Shown: positions 36,846-46,553 of the stretch, one piece after another
Layout of the letters: each line of letters opens with the position of its first letter
How positions within the stretch are numbered: position 1 is the stretch's first letter
Source of the DNA: Puccinia triticina
Lineage: Eukaryota; Basidiomycota; Pucciniomycetes; Pucciniales; Pucciniaceae
Length of the DNA: 64,000 bases
NCBI RefSeq assembly: GCF_026914185.1
Contig: NC_070572.1
Span: 3,534,001-3,598,000, forward strand
Direction of reading: 5' to 3'
Program-made: the position numbers and the translations under genes
The notes under the pieces: generated by a model
Databases searched by the model: none
What the model was told of the DNA's origin: nothing
Seen by the model: only the letters and a program-made list of their open reading frames with translations

Positions 36846-36860
36846 TCCTCCCCCAACTTA
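36846..36860 (-). promoter_or_regulatory. Polypurine tract of the gypsy element
   Basis: On the minus strand TTGGGGGAGGATG lies directly against the 3' LTR. Purine richness and position are as expected for the plus-strand primer. Confidence 0.7.
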
Positions 36861-36879
36861 TTGTCTGTCCCCAGGCAAT

Positions 36880-37170
36880 GCACCAAAGAGAAGAGTGATC
36901 CAGAAAGAGTTGAAGAATGTTGAGTCCAAGAGTCCAAAGTTCCAAAGTCCAGTGTTCTTCCTCCAAAAGGTGAAATCCAAAGTCCTGAGTAGTAATCCAA
37001 ATCCAAAGTCCAGTGTCCAAAGCCAATAGAATCCAAGTATAATCCAAGTCCAGTATATCTGAGTCCAAGGTATCCAAGTCCAATCCAAAGTCCAATAGTC
37101 CTATGTATCCAGAGTATCCATAGTCCAGTATCCAATCCAAAGAGTCCAGTATCCAAAAGAAGGTCCAATT
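36880..37170. repeat. Degenerate tandem repeat of AGTCCA and ATCCAA words
   Basis: About thirty short units such as AGTCCA, AATCCA and GTATCC follow each other irregularly inside the gypsy element, next to its polypurine tract. On the minus strand they give open frames of repeating WILD- and LDTG-type residues, most likely a by-product. Confidence 0.7.
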
Positions 37171-37559
37171 ATCAATGAGGGGTGAATGTTTAAGAAGATC
37201 TAACTCTGCTGAAGGCAATATCCTTGAGACAGACACATATTAGACTAATTTCCACTCTGAAGAATACAATAATTTTCCTGCCTAACTGAGGCCAATGGAA
37301 GAATGCAATGATTGATGATGAATGATGGGGTTGATAATTGTAGTTTCTGAAGGTTGTGAATGATTTGGGGTTGAATGGCTGAATTTCTGAGTATCTGAGT
37401 ATATAATGTAGAGTTCTGTGAAGAGAATTTGAAGTCCAGGGAGGCTGATAAGCTGTCCAAAGAATATTCTTGCTCAAGTTGGGTGGCTTCTGAGCTGCAA
37501 TGTGTTGGAAGAAATTGATTATAATGGTGAATGAATGAAAGGTTGGTTTGTTGGCTGAA

Positions 37560-37915
37560 GAATACCTAGAATACAGGGTGAAGATGATGATGGAGGAATG
37601 ATTGATGTTCAGGAATTAATGAATGATGATTTTCCAGAAAGAATCATTTAGGATGATGATGATGATGGAGGAATTGAATGAATGACTGGATTATTGGATT
37701 TCTTCATGGAGGAGTCAATTGAATTGGGGTTCAAAATGAATGATTGATGGCAGGGAATAATGATGGGTGCTTAGATTCCTTTCATGGAGGAGTGAATTAT
37801 TGATGGATGAATGAATGATTATTTTTCAGAAAGAATGATTTAGGATGATGATGATGATGGAGGAATTCCATGAATTGCCTGGATGATTGGATTTCTTCAT
37901 TTTGTCCAGATGGGG
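37560..37915. repeat. Internal duplication with GATGATGATGATGGAGGAAT
   Basis: A block of about 85 bases (CAGAAAGAAT, ATTTAGGATGATGATG, then GGATTTCTTCAT) occurs at about 37632-37712 and again at about 37824-37905, roughly 192 bases apart, in the non-coding 3' part of the gypsy element. Confidence 0.7.
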
Positions 37916-38879
37916 AATGGAACATGTGTTCATTGTGTGTAATGTCGAAAGAGGGGTCCTGTTGTCTGAGCGGGGGCTCCAAGCGGGAAACGCGCGTGTG
38001 GAACGTCAACAAAAAGAAAAGGAAATGGTCGACCCGTATCTTCGGAACGGCTCGATGAATTTTCTTGAAACCAAGCTCATTCGAAAGAGCCGATTCTCCA
38101 GATTAAAATGGTATATACTGATTATTTTTAAGGGTTGATTTTCGGCTGTGTAAGGCCGATTAAAGATCCAAGCGAAATCCGCGGGCGCGCATAGTAGTAA
38201 CACCGCGTAAATATAAGGTAATATGTTTTCGGTATAACTTGGATTTCAGTCGATGAAAAGTTCTCATTCCGGGCTCATTCGAAAGGCAAGAAGGAGGAGA
38301 TGAATGGACAATCGAGCAATATTAAAGATTAATTCGGCCGATGGGCCGCCGTGGACGCTAAATGAAAGCCGTAAATGAGGCCGCGTAAATCCTAAAAACT
38401 TCGAGCGCTTATAATTCCAAAACCGCTCGATAGAATCGGCTAAAACCAAATTCAGACGAAAGCCAGGATCGGAAAGGTGAAATATGTATTTTGAGGTCTG
38501 CCGAATCGTTATTGAAACACTCCAAAGTTTCATTACAATTTCCGCGGTTTCCACCGCAAAGAAGTTGAAATCCAAGGGCTACATAATGAAATAAACCGAA
38601 GGTACCGCCGAGGGACTGCCCAAATGAACTCCTGCGTCTGAAAAGGGTGTTTAGATGAAATGATCGCGGTATTTACGCGCCAGGAGATATCAGAAAAGGG
38701 TAGATTAAACTGGGTCGAACACCAGAGTCAAAAATTAAAAGAATGAAAGAGAATCCGCGCCAAACGTCTTCGAAAGGTGAAGGCGTCCATGACGTCATAA
38801 AATGAAGAAGAATGAGTATCTATAAGGCCCCAGGTCGTCGGCCAACGGAAAAGTTCCGTTATCGCATTCGATATCCGTA

Positions 38880-39477
38880 ATGTTTGCCTCCAGCGCCACT
38901 TCCACGCCCTCATCGCCGAAAGGTATCATTGAAAACTCAATAGATTCTTTGTCCAATACGTCCATATCATCTTTGCAGCTTGACGAAGAGGCCGTCATTA
39001 GACCTTCCTACGAAATACCCTTTTCTATTCGCAGAGCGCACTTGTTTGTTGACAACATTCACGCGTACAACACCGGTATGAGAGATTCTTTTAAACCTGA
39101 AGAAGTCGATGCCTTGCGCCACTATATCCAACAAGGACTCCTCGCCTTTGCTCGTGAGGACCTCGACGACCCGGTTGCCGCACGAAACGCACGCCTTAAA
39201 TTGTATAGCCGGTTCCACGACGCTTTTACACATGTATGTCGAATGGATTCTGTATGTATATGAATAAGAATTTGAAAAGAAAGAAGATTGATTATAATAC
39301 TGATATTTTTCCCTGTTTCTACAGATGGATACCCATTCAATCATAGATGCCATGATAGCGGAAACTGAAGAAAGGAATGCCCTGGAGTTGTTAAGGGTAA
39401 GGGACCAAGTGGAAGAGGAAGAAGATGGTTGGAGGGTAGAAGCAGAAATGGAGAGGATAAGAGCTGAGGGTAAGTTC

Positions 39478-39517
<40 letters not shown>

Positions 39518-39663
39518 TCTAGTAAGGTTATGCTTAAATTTTGTTTTTTTATTTTTATTTATTTTTAGATAAGGAGAAGGGAAAAGAGAAGGAGAAGGAA
39601 AAGGAGGAAAGTGAAATGGAAGAGGGTGATGTAGTGATAAAAGAAGAAGAGGTGAGCTTTTGA
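38880..39663 (+). CDS. Spliced gene carried antisense inside the gypsy element, 197 aa
   Basis: I do not recognise the protein. Exons are 38880-39233, 39325-39469 and 39569-39663, with donors GTATGT and GTAAGT, acceptors TACAG and TTTTAG, and agreeing phases. Intron 2 contains a run of 36 T. The N-terminal 118 residues look globular (RAHLFVDNIHAYNTGMRDSF then LDDPVAARNARLKLYSRFHD). The C-terminal 80 residues are highly acidic and Glu/Lys-rich, probably a long helix or disordered tail. The gene runs opposite to gag-pol and lies between the pol stop and the 3' LTR. Exon 1 and its upstream 900 bases have a normal CpG frequency, unlike the rest of the element, so the segment was probably acquired from elsewhere. 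It has no envelope-like or retroviral feature. The end could differ if a further intron follows EEE. Confidence 0.55.
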
Positions 39664-39830
39664 TTTTATAATTAGTTATATTATTTGAGAGTGTTTGAAA
39701 ATGATTTTTATTGATTTTATTTCTGATTTGTTTATAGATTTTATTTTATTTTGTTTTTATGTTATTGTGTAAGAAGATGAGAAAGAGAAAAGAGAAGAGA
39801 AATGAATTGATTATTCCTTATTTATTGTTT

Positions 39831-42800
39831 TCACCTGGAGTGGTATTCCTTGACATGAGTTGCAGCAAACCTTCTGGCCAATTCTGTGCCATCCAATTCT
39901 TCCAAGATGTAAGATCCTCCTGGGTTTTGAGCCTTGATTCTGTAAGGGCCATTCCATTTATTTTCAAAGAGCTTGCCAAACTGAGAGTCCAAAGATTTAT
40001 TATACACTACTACTAATTGACCTTTCTTTAGTGGCTGCCTTGATGTTTTCTTTTTGTTCCAATAGTCCACAGAGTTCTTCCTGGAATCCATAAGCTGCTG
40101 GTGTGCTTGCTGGAAGATGGTATCCCTGTTTTCAAGCTGCTGAGTCCTAGCCAATAAAAGATCCTGAGTTGATTCTACCTTTGACCAATCCACTCCAAAG
40201 AAGGTTTCCAATTCTAAATCAATGGGTAAGATGGGGGGCTGTCCAAGAACTAGCTCATAAGGTGAGTAACCAGTTGATCTCTTGGTGGAAATTCTGTCTG
40301 CAAATAAAACTAAAGGTAAATAATTCCTCCACTTCTTGCCTTCTTTTCCACAGAGCTTGACCAAGGTATCCTTAATTGCCTGATGTCCTCTTTCTACCAT
40401 ACCATTTGCTTCAGGATAATAAGGGGTGGTGACTTTGATTTTGATTCCAGATTCCAGAAGGGATTTTTGAAATTGTTGTCCAAATTCAGAGCCTCCATCC
40501 ACTGTGACTGACCAAGGGGCTCCATATCTGTAGATCCAGTTGTCCAAGAACCACTGAGAGATTTTCTTTGCCTGAATATTTTCTAGTCCAACTGCCTCTA
40601 CCCATCCAGAAAGGTCATCTCTTGCAATTACCAGGTACTTCCATTTACCAGCTTTGATGTGAACTGTATCCAAACTGACTCTTCCAAAGATGGTTGCTGC
40701 TCCTGTAGGTTTCTTGGGTTCCATTGGCAATTTTGAACTCCTCTTCTGGCAAGCTTCACAAGACTGGACCCACTTGGTAACACCTCTCTTGAGACCTGGC
40801 CACCAAAATCTGAGTTTAATTCTTCTGTAGGTTTCAGCAATACCTCTGTGGCCTAAGGATTCATGAAGGGAATTGAGGATGGATTTCTGAGCTGAAGGAG
40901 AGGTGACTACTATCTGGGAGAATGGTTTGTTGATCCTGTGCAAGACTTCATTGTAAAGGAAGAAGTTGGCTGATTTGTGCAAAATTTGCTTGAATTCCAG
41001 GCTGCTGCATCCTGGAGGTTTGTTCATGGTTGAAAGGTATTCCTGGAGATGCTTCCAAATTCCTTGCTGCAAGTTACTTACCCCCTCCCCCAACTGAGCT
41101 GATGTCCCCAGAAGCAGGCCAAAAGAAGAATGTGTAGTTCCAAATCCAGGGTGAGGTTTGATCCAGGTTTCATCTTCATCAAAGCTAGGACAATCATCTT
41201 CATCAGAATCAGGGGGTCTTCTTGAAAGTCCATCAGGTAAGGTGAAAGTTTTTCCAGGAGTGTGAACAAGGTCATAGGAGAATAACTGAATAAATCCAAT
41301 CCATCTGTTCATAGGGGCATTGGGAAGTGAAGGGTTGTTGATCATTCCAATAAGGCACTGGGCATCCACTCTGAGTTGAAAATGTTGACCCCACAATTTG
41401 GTTTGAAGTTTCTTGAGGATCTTGGCAACACCACAGAGTTCTAATTTGGATTGTGAGTACTTTGATTCCCTGGGTGAAAAGACTACTGACTCATATAACA
41501 CAGGCCTATCCAATCCATCAGAATCCTGTTGAGTAAGAACAGCACCTGCAGCAATAACACTGGAGTCCACTGAGAGTTTGATTAAGCCAGCATCAGGTCC
41601 ATAGTCCAATTTCTTTAGGGTGATATCAGTTCCAACAATCCTTTTAAGGTCCTCAAAGGCATCCTGGCAATCTTCAGTCCAATCCCAAGAGGAGTCCTTC
41701 CTGGTGAGTCTTCTGAGTGGAGCAGTAATGGTTGAGTAATTTTTAATGAACATTCTAACATATACACAGATACCTAGGAATCCTCTGACATCTGAAGGAG
41801 TGGTGGGAGTTGGCCAGGTTTCAATTTTGTTGAGCTTCTTGATGGATATCCTTCTGCCTTCCTTACAAACCACATGGCCAACCAGATCCAGAGCAGGTAC
41901 ACAGCAAGCAAATTTCTTCCCAGAGATGGTGAGTCCAGCTTCTTCAATCCTGAAAAGAATCCTTTCCAGAGTAATGGCATATTCATAGATAAATCTTCTG
42001 ATCTGGGGGTTGTCCTTTAGAGTTTCTTCATTGTAGTCAGAGGTTGGTCCTTTTATACCTCCATCATCCACAAAGATTCCCATATGTTGAGGTAATTCAT
42101 CCTGTAGTATCCACATCATTTGGGCCTGGTAAACTGCAACTGAATTGGTGGCTCCTTGGGGTAATCTGGTAAGTTGAAATCTTCCAAAGGGTGTTTCAAA
42201 GGTGGTCAAAGGTCTGGATTCTGGAGCTAATTCTCTTTCATCATATCCTCCCATAATATCACCTAGTCCATAGCAAGCCCTTCCAGTGAATGATTCAATG
42301 AGTTCCTCTGTCTTTGGTGGTAGTCCAGCGTCTTTAATGGTGACTTTGTTGAGTTTCTGAAGGTCATGTACAATTCTGAGCTTACCATCCTGCTTCTTTA
42401 CACAAAATATAGGGCTGGAATAACTGGAAAAGGATTGTTCATAGAGGCCAGTGCTGAGTCTTTTCCTTACCAATTCTATAACCTGGTCTTTGATGGGTGC
42501 AGGGATTGGAATTGGTTTCTGTTGCCAAGGTTCATGGGGAATGACTGGAATGATATAAGGCTGTCCATAGGTGTGTTTAAGAAGGCCTCTTTCTGTTTCT
42601 ACAAAAGCCAAAGCACCTTGTCTAATCACAATTACCCATACCAGCAGGAGATATTCTTGAGGAGAAAGCCATCCAGGAGGTCCAAAATTGATGAGGTCCA
42701 GCCTTTCTTGAGTAATCTTGGAGGTAGGAGTGAATGGTGGAGGAAAAGGGCTTAAAGGAGTGAGGTAAGGATCTCTTGAGAGTGGTGGCCTTGATAATGG

Positions 42801-43001
42801 GGGATTGAGAGATAATGGCATTGGTTGGTTTACTGGTTTTATTTTTTTTAGAGTTGATTTATACTTTGCTGAATGAGTGACTACAGTTTGTTGCTTTTGG
42901 TTGTTTTCCAGGGTTGCAGTTGTAAGGGAAGGGAACTGAAAACCTGGTCTCAATCTAAAAAATTTACCAGTCCAGAATTGGAAGGTATGCTGGTTTCCCA
43001 C
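39831..43001 (-). CDS. pol: Gypsy pol: reverse transcriptase, RNase H, integrase
   Basis: A 1056-residue frame. Reverse transcriptase has LPQGATNS and the catalytic FVDDG near residue 309. RNase H follows, with SVDSSVIAAGAVL near 475. Integrase has the HHCC zinc region (HRGIAETY, then CEACQ) near 710-750 and the D, D, E set in DTVHI, VDGGSEF and NGMVERGH (about 777, 834, 868). The C-terminus is the usual beta-rich GPYRI region without an obvious chromodomain. The frame is -1 relative to gag and overlaps its end by 52 bases from the first ATG, so expression by ribosomal frameshifting is likely. All catalytic residues are present; the element could be active. Confidence 0.93.
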   Translation of the reverse strand: MGNQHTFQFWTGKFFRLRPGFQFPSLTTATLENNQKQQTVVTHSAKYKSTLKKIKPVNQPMPLSLNPPLSRPPLSRDPYLTPLSPFPPPFTPTSKITQERLDLINFGPPGWLSPQEYLLLVWVIVIRQGALAFVETERGLLKHTYGQPYIIPVIPHEPWQQKPIPIPAPIKDQVIELVRKRLSTGLYEQSFSSYSSPIFCVKKQDGKLRIVHDLQKLNKVTIKDAGLPPKTEELIESFTGRACYGLGDIMGGYDERELAPESRPLTTFETPFGRFQLTRLPQGATNSVAVYQAQMMWILQDELPQHMGIFVDDGGIKGPTSDYNEETLKDNPQIRRFIYEYAITLERILFRIEEAGLTISGKKFACCVPALDLVGHVVCKEGRRISIKKLNKIETWPTPTTPSDVRGFLGICVYVRMFIKNYSTITAPLRRLTRKDSSWDWTEDCQDAFEDLKRIVGTDITLKKLDYGPDAGLIKLSVDSSVIAAGAVLTQQDSDGLDRPVLYESVVFSPRESKYSQSKLELCGVAKILKKLQTKLWGQHFQLRVDAQCLIGMINNPSLPNAPMNRWIGFIQLFSYDLVHTPGKTFTLPDGLSRRPPDSDEDDCPSFDEDETWIKPHPGFGTTHSSFGLLLGTSAQLGEGVSNLQQGIWKHLQEYLSTMNKPPGCSSLEFKQILHKSANFFLYNEVLHRINKPFSQIVVTSPSAQKSILNSLHESLGHRGIAETYRRIKLRFWWPGLKRGVTKWVQSCEACQKRSSKLPMEPKKPTGAATIFGRVSLDTVHIKAGKWKYLVIARDDLSGWVEAVGLENIQAKKISQWFLDNWIYRYGAPWSVTVDGGSEFGQQFQKSLLESGIKIKVTTPYYPEANGMVERGHQAIKDTLVKLCGKEGKKWRNYLPLVLFADRISTKRSTGYSPYELVLGQPPILPIDLELETFFGVDWSKVESTQDLLLARTQQLENRDTIFQQAHQQLMDSRKNSVDYWNKKKTSRQPLKKGQLVVVYNKSLDSQFGKLFENKWNGPYRIKAQNPGGSYILEELDGTELARRFAATHVKEYHSR

Positions 43002-45367
43002 TTCTGATTACTGGGGAGTATGATTGGAACCAAAAAAGTCTGACCAGCTGAATCCATGATTGAAAGTGCTTCTCCTCTGGCTCCATTGTAGTTGATGTTA
43101 GCTGAGACATCCATCAAGAAAGGCTTTCCAATAATCATCTGAACTGGTCCTTTGGCTACCCAGAAATGAACTGTCCTGACTACTTTCCCAATGGTTACCT
43201 CCACATCTTCAGCAATTCCAGGTATATCAGTAAGGTGACCTCCAATTCCTTTGAGCTTCATAGATTTAGCAGTGAGTACTAATCCAAGTTTATGTGCAAG
43301 AGTTTCAGGAATAATGTTGACCATAGAGCCAGTATCCAAGAGTGCTTGATGTTTCTCTCCTCCAATAGTGATGGTGATGTATCCAAGGGGGCAGGAGTAG
43401 TGAGTAGTGGGTTGCTCCTGTGCTGGTTCTTCTCCATCCTCCATGTCTGTGAAGTTTGCTGATTTGACACCATCCAATGGGACCCTTCTGTTGGTTATCT
43501 TCTTCCTGATACAGTCAGTAACTCCTGGTGATATAGCAAAGATTTCTCCAAAGGCCAACTCCATCTTTCCTGCAGTCAACATCCTACTAGCCACTTCCTC
43601 CTCAATTCCTGGGTACTCCTTGGCCAAAGTCTTTTCCAAATAGGTCTTCTTAACTGGTTTGTCCTTAGGTGCAGTGGTTGAATCCTTGTCCTTATCCTGG
43701 AATCTGACTTGAGGGGAGCCTTTTGAAGTAGGGGATTTGGAAGCACTAGGAGTAGGGGGCTGTGTCATGTGAAGTAATTCCTCTGTATCCATGTCCATTA
43801 GGTCCTGTTTCTCCTTCCTGATCCTTTTGTCTGACTTGGCTGGTTCCTCCTCATCCTGATCCTTAGAGTTGTTTCTGGTCCTCTTTCCAAGGTCTGCTTC
43901 ATAACTGTGGGTTTGATAATAGGCTGGGTCCTCCTCTAGTTGGCCAAAAGAAGATGTGAGCTTAGTTTTAGAGTACTCTTCCACTGGGGTTCTGATTGGT
44001 CTGCTTGGAATCCAGGGAATAGCTGATTTGTCTGGAAGTCTGTAATCTCTGCCATCCTTGATAACAGCACCACTAGACATGTCCTGGGCAAGTTGAGAGC
44101 AGCTGTTGGTTCCATGGGTTTCCTGATGACAATAATAGCATTTGAATGGCCAGGTCCTAGCAGGTTTGTCCATGTGGGGAGGTAGTCCTTTGCCAGCAGT
44201 GAGGGATGCAAGTTGTTTGGTAAGGAGTTCCACTTGTTTGTCCAGAGAAATAGAAGCAGTAGGAGCAGTTCCCTGAGTAGCAGGTGTGGGTTTGAAGGTC
44301 CTAGGTGAGTTGTCCAAAGTGAATTTCTCTTCTGCCCTCCATTCAGTCCTTCTGTTGACCACTGATCTTGAGTAAACTTCCTGGTGAATGTAGGTAAGAA
44401 GAGTTTCAGTGTCTGGCAAGATATCACCTCCATCCTTTGAGGCTAGCATTCGATTGTCCCTCATCAAGCTCCTAGTAACTCTTTGATCCAGATCCTTGTG
44501 AAGAGTTTCCAAAAGAAGGTGTCTGAATTCCTCCAGGCTGGTACTGTACCCCATTCTTACCAAGTAGTGAGTGATGGTTTCAAACTTGTTTCTGAATGTG
44601 TTGAAGGTTTCCAAGGTGCTGATTCCTCCATCCTGGGCAGATTTGTAGACTAGTTTCCTGAGATCCTCCCTGGTATATCTGACCAATGGCTGAGAAGTTC
44701 CAAATCTGGTGAGTAACTGTTTCTTCAGGGTTTCCCAATCCAAGTTTTCATGGCCTGACATGTCTTCCACTTCATCCTTAAGGTCCAACCCTTTGATAAA
44801 AGCAATGATTTGTCCAGCCAGTTCCTTAGAGTTAGCACCATCATCTCTTCCAGCACTTTCATACCTTCTAATGAACTTCTCCACAGGCATGTTGGTTCCA
44901 TCAAAGAAGAGCTCTTTGTCCATGGGTTTGATCTTTACTCCTCTGCTGACAGGATCCTCATACCTAGGCATAGCTGGTTCCCTATTTAAAAAGTGAGTGT
45001 TGGACCTGGTAGAGTGTGTTGAGTCATCCCTTTGGCGCTGGAACCTGGGAAAGCGGGGTGGTGGTGCATTTAAATCTTCTGAATCTTCTGAAAGCTGATT
45101 GGTATCTCTATATCCTGTGTATCTAGGGATACTGGAAGTCTGAGGTCCAGGTGGAGGTCTGTAAGAACTGGAGTTGACTTGTGGAGTAGAAGAACCCTGG
45201 GGATCTGGAGCATTGGAAGAAGGTTGATAACCTGGACCATTGGGAGGAACCTGAGTCTGACCAGTGTTGGAAGTGGTGGAGTCCTGAACTGCAGCATTAC
45301 TGGATGGATCCACTGGAGGGTAAAGACTGGGAGCAACATTGGTGTTGGGAGATCCTTGGGCAGACAT
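42950..45367 (-). CDS. gag: Gypsy gag with zinc knuckle and aspartic protease
   Basis: An 805-residue frame that encodes the capsid protein of the virus-like particle. The N-terminal 150 residues are low-complexity, rich in Pro, Ser and Thr. The capsid-like helical part follows (about 150-330). A CCHC knuckle, CYYCHQETHGTNSC, lies near residue 410. A pepsin-like protease with the catalytic LLDTGSMVNII lies near 675, so the protease is made in the gag frame, not the pol frame. The start is the first ATG downstream of the 5' LTR. The leader of about 225 bases upstream is non-coding. Confidence 0.93.
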   Translation of the reverse strand: MSAQGSPNTNVAPSLYPPVDPSSNAAVQDSTTSNTGQTQVPPNGPGYQPSSNAPDPQGSSTPQVNSSSYRPPPGPQTSSIPRYTGYRDTNQLSEDSEDLNAPPPRFPRFQRQRDDSTHSTRSNTHFLNREPAMPRYEDPVSRGVKIKPMDKELFFDGTNMPVEKFIRRYESAGRDDGANSKELAGQIIAFIKGLDLKDEVEDMSGHENLDWETLKKQLLTRFGTSQPLVRYTREDLRKLVYKSAQDGGISTLETFNTFRNKFETITHYLVRMGYSTSLEEFRHLLLETLHKDLDQRVTRSLMRDNRMLASKDGGDILPDTETLLTYIHQEVYSRSVVNRRTEWRAEEKFTLDNSPRTFKPTPATQGTAPTASISLDKQVELLTKQLASLTAGKGLPPHMDKPARTWPFKCYYCHQETHGTNSCSQLAQDMSSGAVIKDGRDYRLPDKSAIPWIPSRPIRTPVEEYSKTKLTSSFGQLEEDPAYYQTHSYEADLGKRTRNNSKDQDEEEPAKSDKRIRKEKQDLMDMDTEELLHMTQPPTPSASKSPTSKGSPQVRFQDKDKDSTTAPKDKPVKKTYLEKTLAKEYPGIEEEVASRMLTAGKMELAFGEIFAISPGVTDCIRKKITNRRVPLDGVKSANFTDMEDGEEPAQEQPTTHYSCPLGYITITIGGEKHQALLDTGSMVNIIPETLAHKLGLVLTAKSMKLKGIGGHLTDIPGIAEDVEVTIGKVVRTVHFWVAKGPVQMIIGKPFLMDVSANINYNGARGEALSIMDSAGQTFLVPIILPSNQKWETSIPSNSGLVNFLD

Positions 45368-45569
45368 GATTGAAGCAGATAAGTTGACTCTAAATCTGAA
45401 GGGTGTTGAAGGTTGATAGTGGAGATGCTGATAGTGTTACTGTTGGTTGAAGTTGATTCTAAAAGCAGGGAGTTGATTTGTAAAGAAAGGAGTATGAGGA
45501 GTGTAGGTGAAGTAGTATGTAGCTGATGGTAAGAGTGTTACTAGAGCTGAAGATATCTGAAGTATAGAA

Positions 45570-45593
45570 AGGCCACTGTTGGGACACCACTTG
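45570..45593 (-). promoter_or_regulatory. Probable primer-binding site of the gypsy element
   Basis: On the minus strand the 5' LTR ends TTCCAC and is followed by AAGTGGTGTCCCAACAGTGG. A TGG a few bases after the LTR is the usual start of a tRNA-complementary site. I cannot assign the tRNA. Confidence 0.5.
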
Positions 45594-46553
45594 TGGAACT
45601 ACTCAAAGGGGAGAATAGAGCTTGGAAGGGAAATGGATAGCAACACTAGTACTAATGTAAGCTATGCAAGGGTGCTGATGAGGCTGCCTTCCTGACTAAT
45701 GCTGAGGGGATGAGAGTAACACTAAGAAAAAGAAGAAAAGGTGTGGCTGATTTCTGCTTGATCTTAGGAGCTAGTACTATGAGCTTTAACTACTGACTAC
45801 TGAGGGTAAGAGAGTTGGAGGAGTGGTGAGAGTGGGGAATGCAATGGCAAGGTTCAATGGCAAGGGGTTGATGAGAATGGGCACTTATAATTTCTGTATC
45901 TAAAATTATCTATATATTCTGCATAAGGTACAAGTGAGGGGGGAAAGACAGTTCTTATATGAAGGAAGGATGAGCACAGACAATAAGGAGTTCTGGCTAT
46001 GAGAATGAAGGTTGTACAAATGAGGAAGAGTGATGTGAACATAGTAACAGTATGTAATGATGAGCAATGCTGAAAGGGGAATGCTGGTTAAGGGAATAAA
46101 AGAATGTACTAATGGGGAAGAGTGATGAGAACATAGTAACTACTTGTAATGATGAGCACTACTGAAAGAGGTAAGCACAGATCCAATGATGTAATGTGTA
46201 CAATAGGCATAGTACATAATGAGAAATGTATGTAAAGGGTTTAGTATGTGAGAATAAATATGTAAAAGGAATTTACTGTAATGATTCAAGTAGGTTACTA
46301 ATGAAATGAGTATTGTAACTAATGAAGAATGTAGGTTGTCTGTAAGTCTTATATCCTTATATAACTACTGAACCATTGAAGATAAGGGGGTACTATGTAT
46401 GAGTGACTATAGGTGAAATTTGGCGTAGAATCTGAATATGCAATAATAATGAAGTATTTGTGAAGGGTTATGGGGGAAATGGGAAATGTAATGATGAATG
46501 TATGTAAAGAAAAGCAATAAAATACTACTTATGGTTTGGAATGGAGCACCACA
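45594..46553 (-). repeat. 5' LTR of the gypsy element
   Basis: Direct repeat of 35885-36845 with two visible substitutions and one single-A indel. It should hold the element promoter for minus-strand transcription. No unambiguous TATA box could be placed. Confidence 0.95.

Larger units (their letters stand above)
35885..46553 (-). mobile_element. Ty3/gypsy LTR retrotransposon, 10.7 kb, near intact
   Basis: Two LTRs of 961 and 960 bases flank gag and pol on the minus strand. The five bases CCGTC occur at 35880-35884 and 46554-46558 (GACGG in element orientation). Domain order in pol is reverse transcriptase, RNase H, integrase, which is the Ty3/gypsy order. By eye the LTRs differ by two substitutions and one single-base indel, so the insertion is recent. 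Unusually, almost 3 kb separate pol from the 3' LTR and contain tandem repeats and an antisense spliced gene. Element DNA outside that segment is strongly CpG-poor. It is inserted in an already degenerate MSH6-like gene. Confidence 0.95.

Noticed and set aside
36821..37236. Frames with repeating LDTG and WIL residues
   Set aside because: They are translations of the AGTCCA tandem repeat in three overlapping frames, so coding is unlikely.
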